NCBI GenBank assembly: GCA_965248075.1
Contig: CBDFIL010000002.1
Coordinates: forward strand, 372,001 to 436,000
Direction of reading: 5' to 3'
From: VXNE01 sp965248075
GTDB lineage: Bacteria; Pseudomonadota; Gammaproteobacteria; Pseudomonadales; Azotimanducaceae
DNA length: 64,000 bases
The notes beneath the pieces were generated by a model. The model had not been told where the DNA came from. It was given only the letters and a program-made list of their open reading frames with translations, and made no database searches. Made by a program: the position numbers and the translations under genes. Of this stretch, positions 8,393 to 16,191 are shown one piece after another. Each line of letters opens with the position of its first letter. The stretch's first letter is position 1.

Positions 8393-8683
8393 ATGCTCGA
8401 AGTCCGCAGGACGGAGGTCTATGCGCGGTGGTTGGACGGCTTGTGCGATATCCGCGCCCGTGCCCGCGTGCTGGTTCGCGTCGAGCGGCTGGCGGCCGGC
8501 AATCCGGGAGACGTCAGGTCCGTGCGCGAAGGCGTCTCGGAGCTGCGGATCGACTACGGACCCGGGTACCGGGTGTACTTCAAGCGGCAGGGCCGCATCG
8601 TCGTCGTCCTGCTGGCGGGCGGCGACAAGCGGACGCAGAGCGCCGACATCGAGACGGCCCTGCGCCTCGCACGAAACCTGTAG
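8393..8683 (+). CDS. higB: HigB/RelE-family toxin (addiction module killer protein)
   Basis: This 96-residue protein belongs to the RelE/HigB superfamily of ribosome-associated mRNA endonucleases. Family signs are the start VRRTEVYARWLDGLCDIRAR, VREGVSELRIDYGPGYRVYF and the closing IVVVLLAGGDKRTQSADIE, which are typical of the toxin-first addiction-module-killer subgroup. Its gene lies seven bases before the antitoxin gene in the same direction, the toxin-antitoxin order of higBA systems. A strong promoter ends just before its ATG. It should be neutralised by the protein encoded next. Confidence 0.92.
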   Translation: MLEVRRTEVYARWLDGLCDIRARARVLVRVERLAAGNPGDVRSVREGVSELRIDYGPGYRVYFKRQGRIVVVLLAGGDKRTQSADIETALRLARNL

Positions 8684-8689
8684 GTGGAC

Positions 8690-9010
8690 ATGATGACCAA
8701 GACCGTTACAGCGCCCTACGACGTTGCCGAGCACCTGCGCACGTGCGACGACATGGCGGCGTACCTGGAGGCTGCCATGGAGGAGGCGGACGGCGACGCC
8801 GCGTTCGTGGCCAAGGCGCTCGGCGACATCGCCCGCGCGCGGGGCATGGCGCAAGTGGCGAGCGATGCGGGGCTGTCCCGAGAAAGCCTCTACAAGGCGC
8901 TTTCCGGCGAGCGCATCCCGACGTTCGACACCGTTCTCCGGGTCGTCGGCGCGCTGGGGCTGAAGTTGCGGGCCGAGGCGTCGCCCGCCGTCCAGCGACA
9001 ATCACGGTAG
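8690..9010 (+). CDS. higA: HigA-family antitoxin
   Basis: This is about a 106-residue addiction-module antidote protein that should bind and neutralise the upstream toxin and repress the operon. It contains YDVAEHLRTCDDMAAYLEAA and VAKALGDIARARGMAQVA, then a helix-turn-helix ASDAGLSRESLYKALSGE and TVLRVVGALGLKL, the standard arrangement. ATG codons at 8690 and 8693 are both plausible starts; a GTG at 8684 is less likely. The C terminus is short and basic. Together with higB the module appears intact, unlike the broken fitAB beside it. Confidence 0.92.
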   Translation: MMTKTVTAPYDVAEHLRTCDDMAAYLEAAMEEADGDAAFVAKALGDIARARGMAQVASDAGLSRESLYKALSGERIPTFDTVLRVVGALGLKLRAEASPAVQRQSR

Positions 9011-9422
9011 GAAGTCTGTCCTTCTGATTGAAGCGCTTCCCGGCGGCCTCGTCCTCCGAATCGAACAGCCGGCACGGCATTGGCAATCACGTCCGCCGGT
9101 CTTCTCTGTCCGTTTGGGCCTACCGGCATCCTGGCATGGTCTGCGGTACTCCGAGACGAAGGGGCGTACGTGCCGCACGGGAGCCGGCAACGCCGGGCGC
9201 CATCGGGGGAAGCTGCCTCTGCGGCGCGGTGGCGTCCGAGTTCGATGGCCCATCGCTGCGCATGTACAACTTCCACTGCTCGAGACCTGAGCGGCCGCGG
9301 CCTGCCATTTTGCTGCGCGCCCTGCCAAGTCGAACACCGGCGGTGCGCCTCGTCCCGGGGCCGGAGGGTGCTGCGACGGCGACGGGAGGGGACAAGCCCC
9401 TCCCCCCTCCCCCCTCCCCTTT
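9011..9422. other. Degenerate intergenic region with palindrome
   Basis: Apart from the gene remnant described separately, this stretch contains no intact gene. A palindrome GGGAGGGGACAAGCCCCTCC (from 9384) near its end resembles, in degenerate form, the dispersed palindromes found elsewhere in the window. A related GGGAGGGGACAAGGCCC occurs again near 9562, after the 130-base repeat. Confidence 0.5.
9190..9400 (+). pseudogene. GFA/centromere protein V-family zinc protein remnant
   Basis: A short stretch reads GGSCLCGAVASEFDGPSLRM followed by YNFHCSR, the N-terminal zinc-binding signature (CxCGxV ... HCxxC) of the GFA family, whose best known members were described as glutathione-dependent formaldehyde-activating enzymes. 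The second cysteine of the HCSRC motif is lost, and the similarity continues in another frame (PFCCAPCQVEH) before fading. No start or full domain remains, so this is a decayed gene. Confidence 0.5.
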
Positions 9423-9552
9423 CATGGAACATAAACGTAAGCCATTGATTTAACTGGGTCACGAAAAGCGCCTCCGCGAGCCGCTGGCGCGCGTCGCCCC
9501 ACCCATGTTCCTTGCATGTCTGCGCGGTGGACCCACCGTGGACAGCTACAAT
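9423..9552. repeat. 130-base dispersed repeat, copy A
   Basis: This block begins CATGGAACATAAACGTAAGC and ends GACAGCTACAAT. A second copy lies at 58905-59033 with only about eight to ten differences. It contains a small hairpin CGGTGG-AC-CCACCG and ends in a TACAAT box like a -10 element. Substitutions between the copies do not favour any reading frame, so it is probably non-coding. Confidence 0.8.
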
Positions 9553-9645
9553 TGGGGCGACGGGAGGGGACAAGGCCCTCTCCTGCGATTGAACCTCCTA
9601 GTGCAACGCATTTAGCATGCCCGCGCAGGATCCAGGAGACCCTCC

Positions 9646-10512
9646 ATGACTCAGTCCACCCCATACGTCCCACCAAGAGTCTGGAAATGGGAGGCGGAAA
9701 GCGGCGGCCGCTTTGCCAACATCAACCGGCCCGTCGCCGGCTCCACCCACGAGAAGGAGCTGCCCGTCGGCAAGCATCCGCTGCAGCTCTATTCCCTCGG
9801 GACGCCCAACGGGGTGAAGGTGACGATCCTGCTGGAGGAGCTGCTGGCGCTCGGCATCGTGGAGGCGGAGTACGATGCCTGGCTCATCAACATCGGTCAG
9901 GGGGACCAGTTCGGCAGCGGCTTCGTCGAGATCAACCCGAACTCGAAGATTCCCGGTCTGCTCGACCGCAGCACGGCACCCCCCACGCGCGTCTTCGAGT
10001 CCGCCGCGATTCTTCTCTACCTCGCGGAGAAGTTCGACGCGTTCGTCCCGGCGAGCGGCGCCGAGCGGGCGGAGTGCCTGTCCTGGCTGTTCTGGCAAAT
10101 GGGGTCCGCGCCCTATCTCGGCGGTGGCTTCGGCCACTTCTATGCCTACGCGCCGGAGAAATGGGAGTACCCCATCGACCGCTACGCCATGGAGGTCAAG
10201 CGCCAGCTCGATGTGCTCGACAGGAATCTCGAGTCGAGGCCGTTCCTCTGCGGCGCGGCGTACAGCATCGCGGACATGGCGACGTATCCCTGGTACGGAC
10301 AGCTCGTACTGAACGGCCTCTACGATGCGAAGGAGTTCCTGGACGTGGATTCCTATGCGAACGTGGTCCGATGGGCGCAGGAGATCCATGACCGGCCCGC
10401 GGTGAAACGCGGCAGAAGAGTGAATCGCGCCAGCAGGAGCGGCATCGCGGAGCGGCATGCCGCGAGCGACCTGGACGCGCTGGACGCGAGTCGGCAGCCC
10501 GGAGCCTCGTGA
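9646..10512 (+). CDS. yghU: Glutathione transferase / disulfide-bond oxidoreductase YghU-like
   Basis: At 288 residues this has the same length as E. coli YghU, a Nu-class glutathione transferase with disulfide reductase activity that binds two glutathiones. The long N-terminal arm PYVPPRVWKWEAESGG, the thioredoxin-fold segment LYSLGTPNGVKVTILLEELL, INPNSKIPGLLDR, VFESAAILLYLAEKF with the glutathione-binding ES, and the extended C-terminal tail (RVNRASRSGIAERHAASDLD) all fit this subgroup. A good ribosome site (AGGAG, near 9629-9633) precedes the ATG. It is followed by a broken TetR regulator gene and an arylsulfatase. Confidence 0.9.
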   Translation: MTQSTPYVPPRVWKWEAESGGRFANINRPVAGSTHEKELPVGKHPLQLYSLGTPNGVKVTILLEELLALGIVEAEYDAWLINIGQGDQFGSGFVEINPNSKIPGLLDRSTAPPTRVFESAAILLYLAEKFDAFVPASGAERAECLSWLFWQMGSAPYLGGGFGHFYAYAPEKWEYPIDRYAMEVKRQLDVLDRNLESRPFLCGAAYSIADMATYPWYGQLVLNGLYDAKEFLDVDSYANVVRWAQEIHDRPAVKRGRRVNRASRSGIAERHAASDLDALDASRQPGAS

Positions 10513-10536
10513 CGGGACCGGGACTCGCCGTTCTTC

Positions 10537-10707
10537 ATGCCTGCCATCGACATCAGCGCCGGCGACACGACGCGCGAGCGGCTGCTGAACGTTGCGGAAC
10601 CCCTGTTCCTCGACCACGGGGTCGATGAGGTGTCCCTGCGCACGAACGTGTGGGAAGCCGGCCGGGGCAATGAGTCAAGTCGGAAGGAAAGGGAGTCGGG
10701 AACATGA
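10537..10707 (+). pseudogene. TetR-family regulator, N-terminal fragment
   Basis: The frame encodes 56 residues: MPAIDISAGDTTRERLLNVA, EPLFLDHGVDEVSLRTNV, then unrelated residues to a stop that overlaps the ATG of the sulfatase gene. TRERLL-A--LF---G-D-VSLR is the first helix and start of the helix-turn-helix of TetR repressors. The recognition helix and ligand domain are gone, so the gene is truncated, probably by a deletion reaching the sulfatase promoter region. It may once have controlled a neighbouring gene. Confidence 0.6.
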
Positions 10708-12980
10708 GCTACAAACATCCGTCGGGTGAAGCCTTCGAAGGCCGCATCGGCCGCACCGTTTACGAATCGGAACCCTGGTGGCCGGCGGCGAGGATCGCCC
10801 ATGACAAGCCGAACGTCGTGCTGATCGTGCTGGACGACACCGGCTACTCGCACTTCGGCTGTTACGGCTCGAGTATCGAGACCCCGAACATCGACAGGCT
10901 GGCGGAGAACGGGCTCCGCTACACCAACTTCCACACCACCGCGCTCTGCTCGCCCACACGGGCGTGTCTGCTGACCGGACGCAACCACCATGCCGTCGGG
11001 ATGCGGGGCGTCTCCAACATGGATACCGGCTTCCCCAACATGCGCGGGTTCCTGCCCCGATCGGCCGCTACCCTGGCGGACATGTTGCGGGAGGCCGGTT
11101 ACGGCACCTACGCGGCGGGCAAGTGGCACCTGACGCCGATGTCGGAGTGCACGGCCGCCGGTCCCTTCCACAACTGGCCGCTGCGGCGGGGCTTCGACCG
11201 GTTCTACGGGTTCATGCAGGGCGAGACGGATCAGTTCTATCCCGAGCTCACGAGCGACAACCATCACATCGAGGCGCCGGCCGGCCCGGAACAGGGCTAT
11301 CACGTCTCCGAGGACATCGTCGACCGCTCGATCGGCTTCCTGCGCGACCAGGTTTCGCTGCTGCCGGAACGGCCCTTCTTCCAGTACCTGGCATTCGGCG
11401 CGACGCACTCGCCGCACCAGGCGCCTCGGGAGTACCTCGACAAGTACCGTGGCAGGTTCGATGCCGGGTGGGACGTCGTGCGCAAGGACTGGTTCGAGCG
11501 TCAGAAGCGGCTTGGCCTGATTCCGGAGTCGACCGGTCTTGCGCCGCTGAACCCGGGCGTCAGGCCCTGGGACGAATTGAGCGAGAACGAGCGACGGTTC
11601 GCGGCACGGCTCAACGAGGCGTTCGCCGCGCAGCTCGACCATACCGATGCCCAGATCGGGCGCTTCGTGCGCTTTCTCGAGGAGATCGGCCGCCTCGACG
11701 ACACGCTGCTGATCGTCATGTCGGACAACGGAGCGAGTCAGGAAGGCGGGCCGACCGGCGTCTTCGACGAGATGCGCTGGTTCAACGGCATGACGGAGGA
11801 CGTCGACGAGGCAGTGCAGAGACTCGACGACATCGGCGGTCCGGACAGCCACTCCAACGTCCCCTGGGGATGGTCCCAGGTCGGCAACACGCCGCTCAAG
11901 TGGTACAAGCAGAACACCCATGGCGGCGGGGTCCGCGACCCGCTGATCGTGCACTGGCCCGGGCGCGTGAGCGATACGGGTTCCATGCGGCGCGCGTTCT
12001 GCCATGCCATCGACATCATGCCGACCGTCCTCGAGCTTACCGGGACCGCAGCGCCCGCGCAGTTCGGCGGTGTCGAGCAGATGCCGCTGCATGGCGTCTC
12101 GCTGGCCGCGAGCCTCGCGTCGCCGGAAGCGGCCCCCGCGCGCTCCGTCCAGTACTTCGAGATGCTCGGACACCGGGGCATCTGGCACGACGGCTGGAAG
12201 GCGGTGACACACCACGAGCGCGAGACCGCCTTCGACGACGATCGCTGGGAGCTCTACCACCTCGAGGAGGACTTCTCCGAGACGAACGATCTCGCGGAGC
12301 ACCATCCGGAGCGCCTCGAGCGGATGATCGACCTGTGGTGGCAGGAGGCCGAGAAGCACGGCGTCCTGCCGCTCGACGACCGGCCCGCCGCCCAGACGTT
12401 CCGCGCCGCGCGCCGGCCCGGACTGCCGGCATCGCGGGACGTCTTCGTCTACTACCCGCCGGTTTCCCATATCGTGGCGGACGCCTGTCCCTCGGCGGCG
12501 CGCGGCTGGACCACCGAGGTCACGCTCGAGCACCCGGCATCGGGCGGGGACGGCGCGCTGGTCAATCGCGGCACGCTGAACTCCGGATTCGCGCTCTACA
12601 TCCGGGAAGGCCGGCCGCACTTCGACTACAACTGCTTCCACGAGCACACCGTCGTCGCGGCGCCGTCCGCATTGGCGGCGGGGGAACACGTGGTGTCGGT
12701 CGAGGTCGAGCGGCAGCCGGGGCGCCGCGCCGCGGTACGCCTGCGCGTCGACGGCGCGCTGCAGGCGGAAGCGGAGATCCCGCTGCTGCTCGGCATGTTG
12801 TCGAGCACGGGCATGGACCTCGGCCGCGCCATGGCCCCGGTCAATCGCGACTATCGGCCACCGTTCGCCTACCCCGGCAAGATCCGGCAAGTCCGGTTCG
12901 AGCTGGCGGCGCGGCGCACGCAGCACGACAGGCGCGAGGAGGCGGAACGCGAAGCCAGGGCCGCCATGACGCGGCAGTAG
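10704..12980 (+). CDS. Arylsulfatase (type I, formylglycine-dependent)
   Basis: This 758-residue protein is a complete type I sulfatase that hydrolyses sulfate esters. The modification motif CSPTRACLLTGR (cysteine near residue 82, converted to formylglycine) is intact. Metal-binding residues are present in VVLIVLDDTGYSHFGCYG and in LLIVMSDNGASQEGGP, and AAGKWHLTP carries the conserved lysine and histidine. The long C-terminal domain is typical of bacterial arylsulfatases of this size. No signal peptide is evident, so it may act in the cytoplasm or be exported in another way. A ribosome site (AAGGAAAGGGAG, about 10683-10694) precedes the start. The natural substrate is not shown by the sequence. 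Confidence 0.93.
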   Translation: MSYKHPSGEAFEGRIGRTVYESEPWWPAARIAHDKPNVVLIVLDDTGYSHFGCYGSSIETPNIDRLAENGLRYTNFHTTALCSPTRACLLTGRNHHAVGMRGVSNMDTGFPNMRGFLPRSAATLADMLREAGYGTYAAGKWHLTPMSECTAAGPFHNWPLRRGFDRFYGFMQGETDQFYPELTSDNHHIEAPAGPEQGYHVSEDIVDRSIGFLRDQVSLLPERPFFQYLAFGATHSPHQAPREYLDKYRGRFDAGWDVVRKDWFERQKRLGLIPESTGLAPLNPGVRPWDELSENERRFAARLNEAFAAQLDHTDAQIGRFVRFLEEIGRLDDTLLIVMSDNGASQEGGPTGVFDEMRWFNGMTEDVDEAVQRLDDIGGPDSHSNVPWGWSQVGNTPLKWYKQNTHGGGVRDPLIVHWPGRVSDTGSMRRAFCHAIDIMPTVLELTGTAAPAQFGGVEQMPLHGVSLAASLASPEAAPARSVQYFEMLGHRGIWHDGWKAVTHHERETAFDDDRWELYHLEEDFSETNDLAEHHPERLERMIDLWWQEAEKHGVLPLDDRPAAQTFRAARRPGLPASRDVFVYYPPVSHIVADACPSAARGWTTEVTLEHPASGGDGALVNRGTLNSGFALYIREGRPHFDYNCFHEHTVVAAPSALAAGEHVVSVEVERQPGRRAAVRLRVDGALQAEAEIPLLLGMLSSTGMDLGRAMAPVNRDYRPPFAYPGKIRQVRFELAARRTQHDRREEAEREARAAMTRQ

Positions 12981-13065
12981 GCGTGCCGTAGCAGGTTCGG
13001 CATCGAGCGGAACGCACAGGGTACCGAGCGGAAGGAGAGGAGATTCGATGAACAGGTAATTCACG

Positions 13066-14763
13066 ATGCGCGCACTGGTCGCCACGGGCGCACTGACCAT
13101 GGGGGCGGTGCCGCATGCGGCCGAGGACGCGTCGCCGAACGTCTACTTCGGCGATCTGCACCTGCACTCGGCCTACTCGAACGACGCCTACGCGCTCGGC
13201 ACGGAGCGGACGCCGGACGGCTCCTACCGCTATGCGAAGGGCGAGCCGGCGGCTACGCCGGACGGGGGCAGCGTACGCATCGACACGCCCCTCGACTTCC
13301 TCGCGGTGACCGACCACGCCGAGTTTCTCGGCGCCATGCAGGCGATCGGCGGCCCCGACAGCGAGTACGCGGACACCGAGCTCGGCCGGATGCTGCAAGT
13401 TCAGGATGACGAAACAGACGGTGGGTTCTTCTCCGGCACGCGCCTGGAGGTGTTGATGACGTTCGCGCGCGCCCTGCGCTCCGGCGAGAGTCCCCCGGGC
13501 TTTGCGATACCGGAGCGCGAGCGGAACGTGCGACCGACCGAACACCGTCCCGGTGCGCACGGTGAACTCCTCCTTGCACCATCTGGCTGAGCATCCATCT
13601 GGCGCGGCATCGTCGAAACCGCGGACGCGCACTACGAGCCCGGCGTGTTCACGACGTTCGCCGCCTACGAGTGGACCAGCGCGCTGCGGCGTTCGCCCGA
13701 CGCGCAGGGCGGCGGGAACATGCATCGCAACGTCATCTTCGAGGGCACGGACGCTCTGCCGCACCCCTTCTCCTCGGTGGACTCGCGGCACCCCGAGGAT
13801 CTCTGATCCTACCTCGAGCGTCAGCGCATGCGCGGGGTGGACGTGCTGGCGATCCCCCACAATCCGAACGTCAGCGACGGGCTGATGTTTCGCGACGCCG
13901 ATTCCTTCGGCGCGCCCATCGACGACGACTATGCGGCGCGCCGGACGTGGAACGAGCCGCTCGTGGAGGTGACGCAGCAGAAAGGCACCTCGGAGACGCA
14001 CCCGCTGCTCTCGCCCAACGACGAGTTCGCGGGCTTCGAACTCTTCGACGAGCTTCTGCTCACGAACGTCAAGGGCCAGGTGCCGGGCAGCTACGTGCGC
14101 CAGGCTTTCAGCACCGCCGGGCTCACCGGCGTGTGGGCCGAGGAGAACACGCGCGAGGCGATCTTCGCGGCGTTCCGCCGGCGGGAGACCTCCGCGACCA
14201 CCGGTCCGCGCCTGCGGGTGCGCCTGTTCGGCGGCTGGTCGTATCCCGCCGAACTCCAGGACGATCCCGACTGGGCGGCGCAGGCCCGCGCGTGCGGCGT
14301 GCCGATGGGCGGCACGCTGGAAGGCCCGGCGAGCGCCGCGCCCGCGTTCGCGGTGGAAGCCCTGAAAGATGCGCGCGGGGCCAACCTCGATCGCGTCCAG
14401 ATCGTGAAGGGCTGGGTGGCGGACGGGCAAAGCCACGAGCGGATCTACGACGTCGCCCTCTCCGGCGGGCGCACGAGCGGGGACGACGGCAGCGTCGCGC
14501 CCGTCGGCAACACCGTCGAAGTGGCGGAGGCGACGTACACCAACACCATCGGGGCCGCGGAGCTCAGGACCGTCTGGCGTGACCCGGACTTCGATCCCGG
14601 GCAGCACGCGTTCTACTACGCGCGCGTCCTCGAGATCCCGACACCGCGCTGGTCGACCTACGATGCCGCGGCCCGTGGGGACGACCCACGCGAGGACGTG
14701 CCGGCCACGCTGCAGGAACGGGCGTACACATCGCCCATCTGGTATCGGCCGGGACCGCCGTAG
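13066..14763 (+). pseudogene. DUF3604 family protein, interrupted by two in-frame stops
   Basis: The frame from 13066 carries a signal-like start and NVYFGDLHLHSAYSNDAYAL, a PHP-like metal motif, then TPLDFLAVTDHAEF, all typical of DUF3604 proteins. A 69-base insertion at 13531-13599 adds 23 codons including a TGA (13588-13590). A second TGA at 13804-13806 stands where relatives have tryptophan (PEDL-stop-SYLERQRMRG). After it the frame continues unbroken through LAIPHNPNVSDGLMF, GVWAEENTREAIFAAFRRRE, RLFGGW and AYTSPIWY to the natural end. Family members are predicted periplasmic or secreted metal-dependent hydrolases. The two stops should abolish the product. Confidence 0.85.
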
Positions 14764-14777
14764 CGCCCTGTGGTCGA

Positions 14778-14848
14778 GCGACCTGCGGAACACCTTGGCC
14801 GCCAGGGCAGTTTCGCGCCAGCGAAACTGCAATGCGACCGCAGGTCGC
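14778..14848. terminator. Nested inverted repeats between convergent genes
   Basis: GCGACCTGCGG at 14778-14788 is complementary to CCGCAGGTCGC at 14838-14848. Inside it, GCAGTTTCGC at 14807-14816 pairs with GCGAAACTGC at 14821-14830 around a four-base loop. The position between two converging genes suggests a two-way terminator, but there is no U-tract. It could instead be a relic of a mobile palindrome. Confidence 0.4.
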
Positions 14849-14851
14849 GCC

Positions 14852-14872
14852 GGGACGGGGCAAGCCCGTCCC
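14852..14872. repeat. Dispersed palindrome, type 1
   Basis: GGGACGGGGCAAGCCCGTCC (plus a final C) is a variant copy of the 21-base palindrome also found at 25190, 25251, 40565, 53110, 58831 and 59071. Confidence 0.8.
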
Positions 14873-16092
14873 CTACCCGCTGAAGCGGGCAGGGTCCCCG
14901 ATGGCGCCCGCGCCGCGCAGGCTGGCGAGGCGCTCGCCGGACAGCCCGAGTTCCGCGGCCAGCAGTGCGTCGGTGTGCTCGCCGAGCCGTGGCGGCTGGC
15001 GCATCGCGACCTGCGACTCCGACAGGCGGGGCGCGAAGCCGAGCATCGGCACCTCGCCGTGCACGGGCAGTTCCATGCGGTGGACGAAGCCCCTGGCACG
15101 CAGATGGCCATCCTCGTGCAGGTCGCGCGTGTCGAGGGTGGCCGAGCACGGCACCCCGGCCGCGGCGATCGTCTCCATGGCCTCGTACTTGGTGCGCGTG
15201 CTGCACCACTTCTCGATCTCCTCGTGGAGGGCCTGCTCGTTCTGCACGCGGGCCTCCATGCCATCGAAGCGGGGGTCGATCAGGAGGTCGGGGCGGTCCA
15301 TGGCGGTGCAGAGACCGTCCCAGTGGTCGGCGGTGACGGGCATGAGGTAGACGTAGTCGTTCGGCCCGAAGGGCTTGCAGGGGTAGAGGTCGACCGGTGG
15401 CAGTCCGCCCGTATTGCCGTTGCGGCCGGCCGCGCGGGTGCCCCATGCCGACCCGATAAAGGCACGAGTGCGCACGTAGTACGTCATGGCCTCCTGCATC
15501 GACACCTCGATCTGCTGGCCGGCCCCGGTGCGCTGCTTCTGGACGTAGGCGGCCAGGATCGCCATCGCCATCTGCACGCCCGTGCCCGCGTCGCCCGTGG
15601 TGGGACCCGGCATCATCGGCGGTCCGTCCGCCTCGCCGGTGATCGAAAAGGCGCCGGCCGCGGCTTGCGCGATCATGTCCATTGAGCGAAAGCCGGCGTA
15701 CGGACCGTCGGTCCCGAACCCCTTGATGCGCGCGTAGATGATGCCGGGATGGACCGCCCCAGGTCCTCGTAGGCGACGCCGAGTTTCTCCACGACGCCGG
15801 GTCCGTAGTTCTCGACGAACACGTCGAACCTCGGCACGAGCTGCAGGAAGAGTGCGCGTCCCGCGTCGGAACGCAGGTTCAGCGCGATGCTGCGCTTGTT
15901 CGCGTTCCAGGCACAGAAGTAGGCGGAGTAGTCCAGGTTCCCGGTGCGCCCGACGCCCCGGCCCGGGTCCCCGTACTCGGGCGCCTCGACCTTGACGACG
16001 TCGGCCCCGAGCCACGCCAGCGCCTGCGTGCACGAGGTGCCGGCCTCGTACTGGGTCATGTCGAGAATGCGCATGCCATCCAGCGCGGCCAT
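14873..16092 (-). pseudogene. CaiB/BaiF-type CoA-transferase with a one-base frameshift
   Basis: The N-terminal part reads MAALDGMRILDMTQYEAGTS, then ALAWLGADVVKVEAPEYGDP and IALNLRSDAGRALFLQLV. The C-terminal part, in another frame, reads VHPGIIYARIKGFGTDGPYA, QVAMAILAAYVQKQ-type helices and RQPPRLGEHTDALLAAELGL. Together they make a complete class III CoA-transferase of about 405 residues, with the catalytic aspartate expected in the GDAGTG region. The frames break within YEDLG(GR) near 15755, where one base appears to be missing. These enzymes move CoA between carboxylic acids. The lesion could be real or a sequencing error; without it the gene would be functional. Confidence 0.85.
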
Positions 16093-16191
16093 GGGATCAC
16101 CCCTCTACGACTCGGAGCTTGTATTGAACGCGCGGCACGGGATCGGATCAACCGGAGGGATCCACCAGGCTGCGCTGGTGCGCGGCCACGC

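Noticed and set aside
10353..13100. A 915-codon open frame antisense to the arylsulfatase gene
   Set aside because: The sulfatase on the other strand has its active-site motifs and normal length; the antisense frame is Arg/Val-rich with no domain.
13804..13806. TGA read as tryptophan or selenocysteine in the DUF3604 gene
   Set aside because: TGA ends many intact genes in this window, there is a second stop upstream in an inserted segment, and no SECIS-like element was apparent.
12841..15264. An 807-codon frame on the minus strand across the DUF3604 and CoA-transferase genes
   Set aside because: Only short parts correspond to protein families, and those belong to the genes in other frames; the rest is low-complexity shadow.
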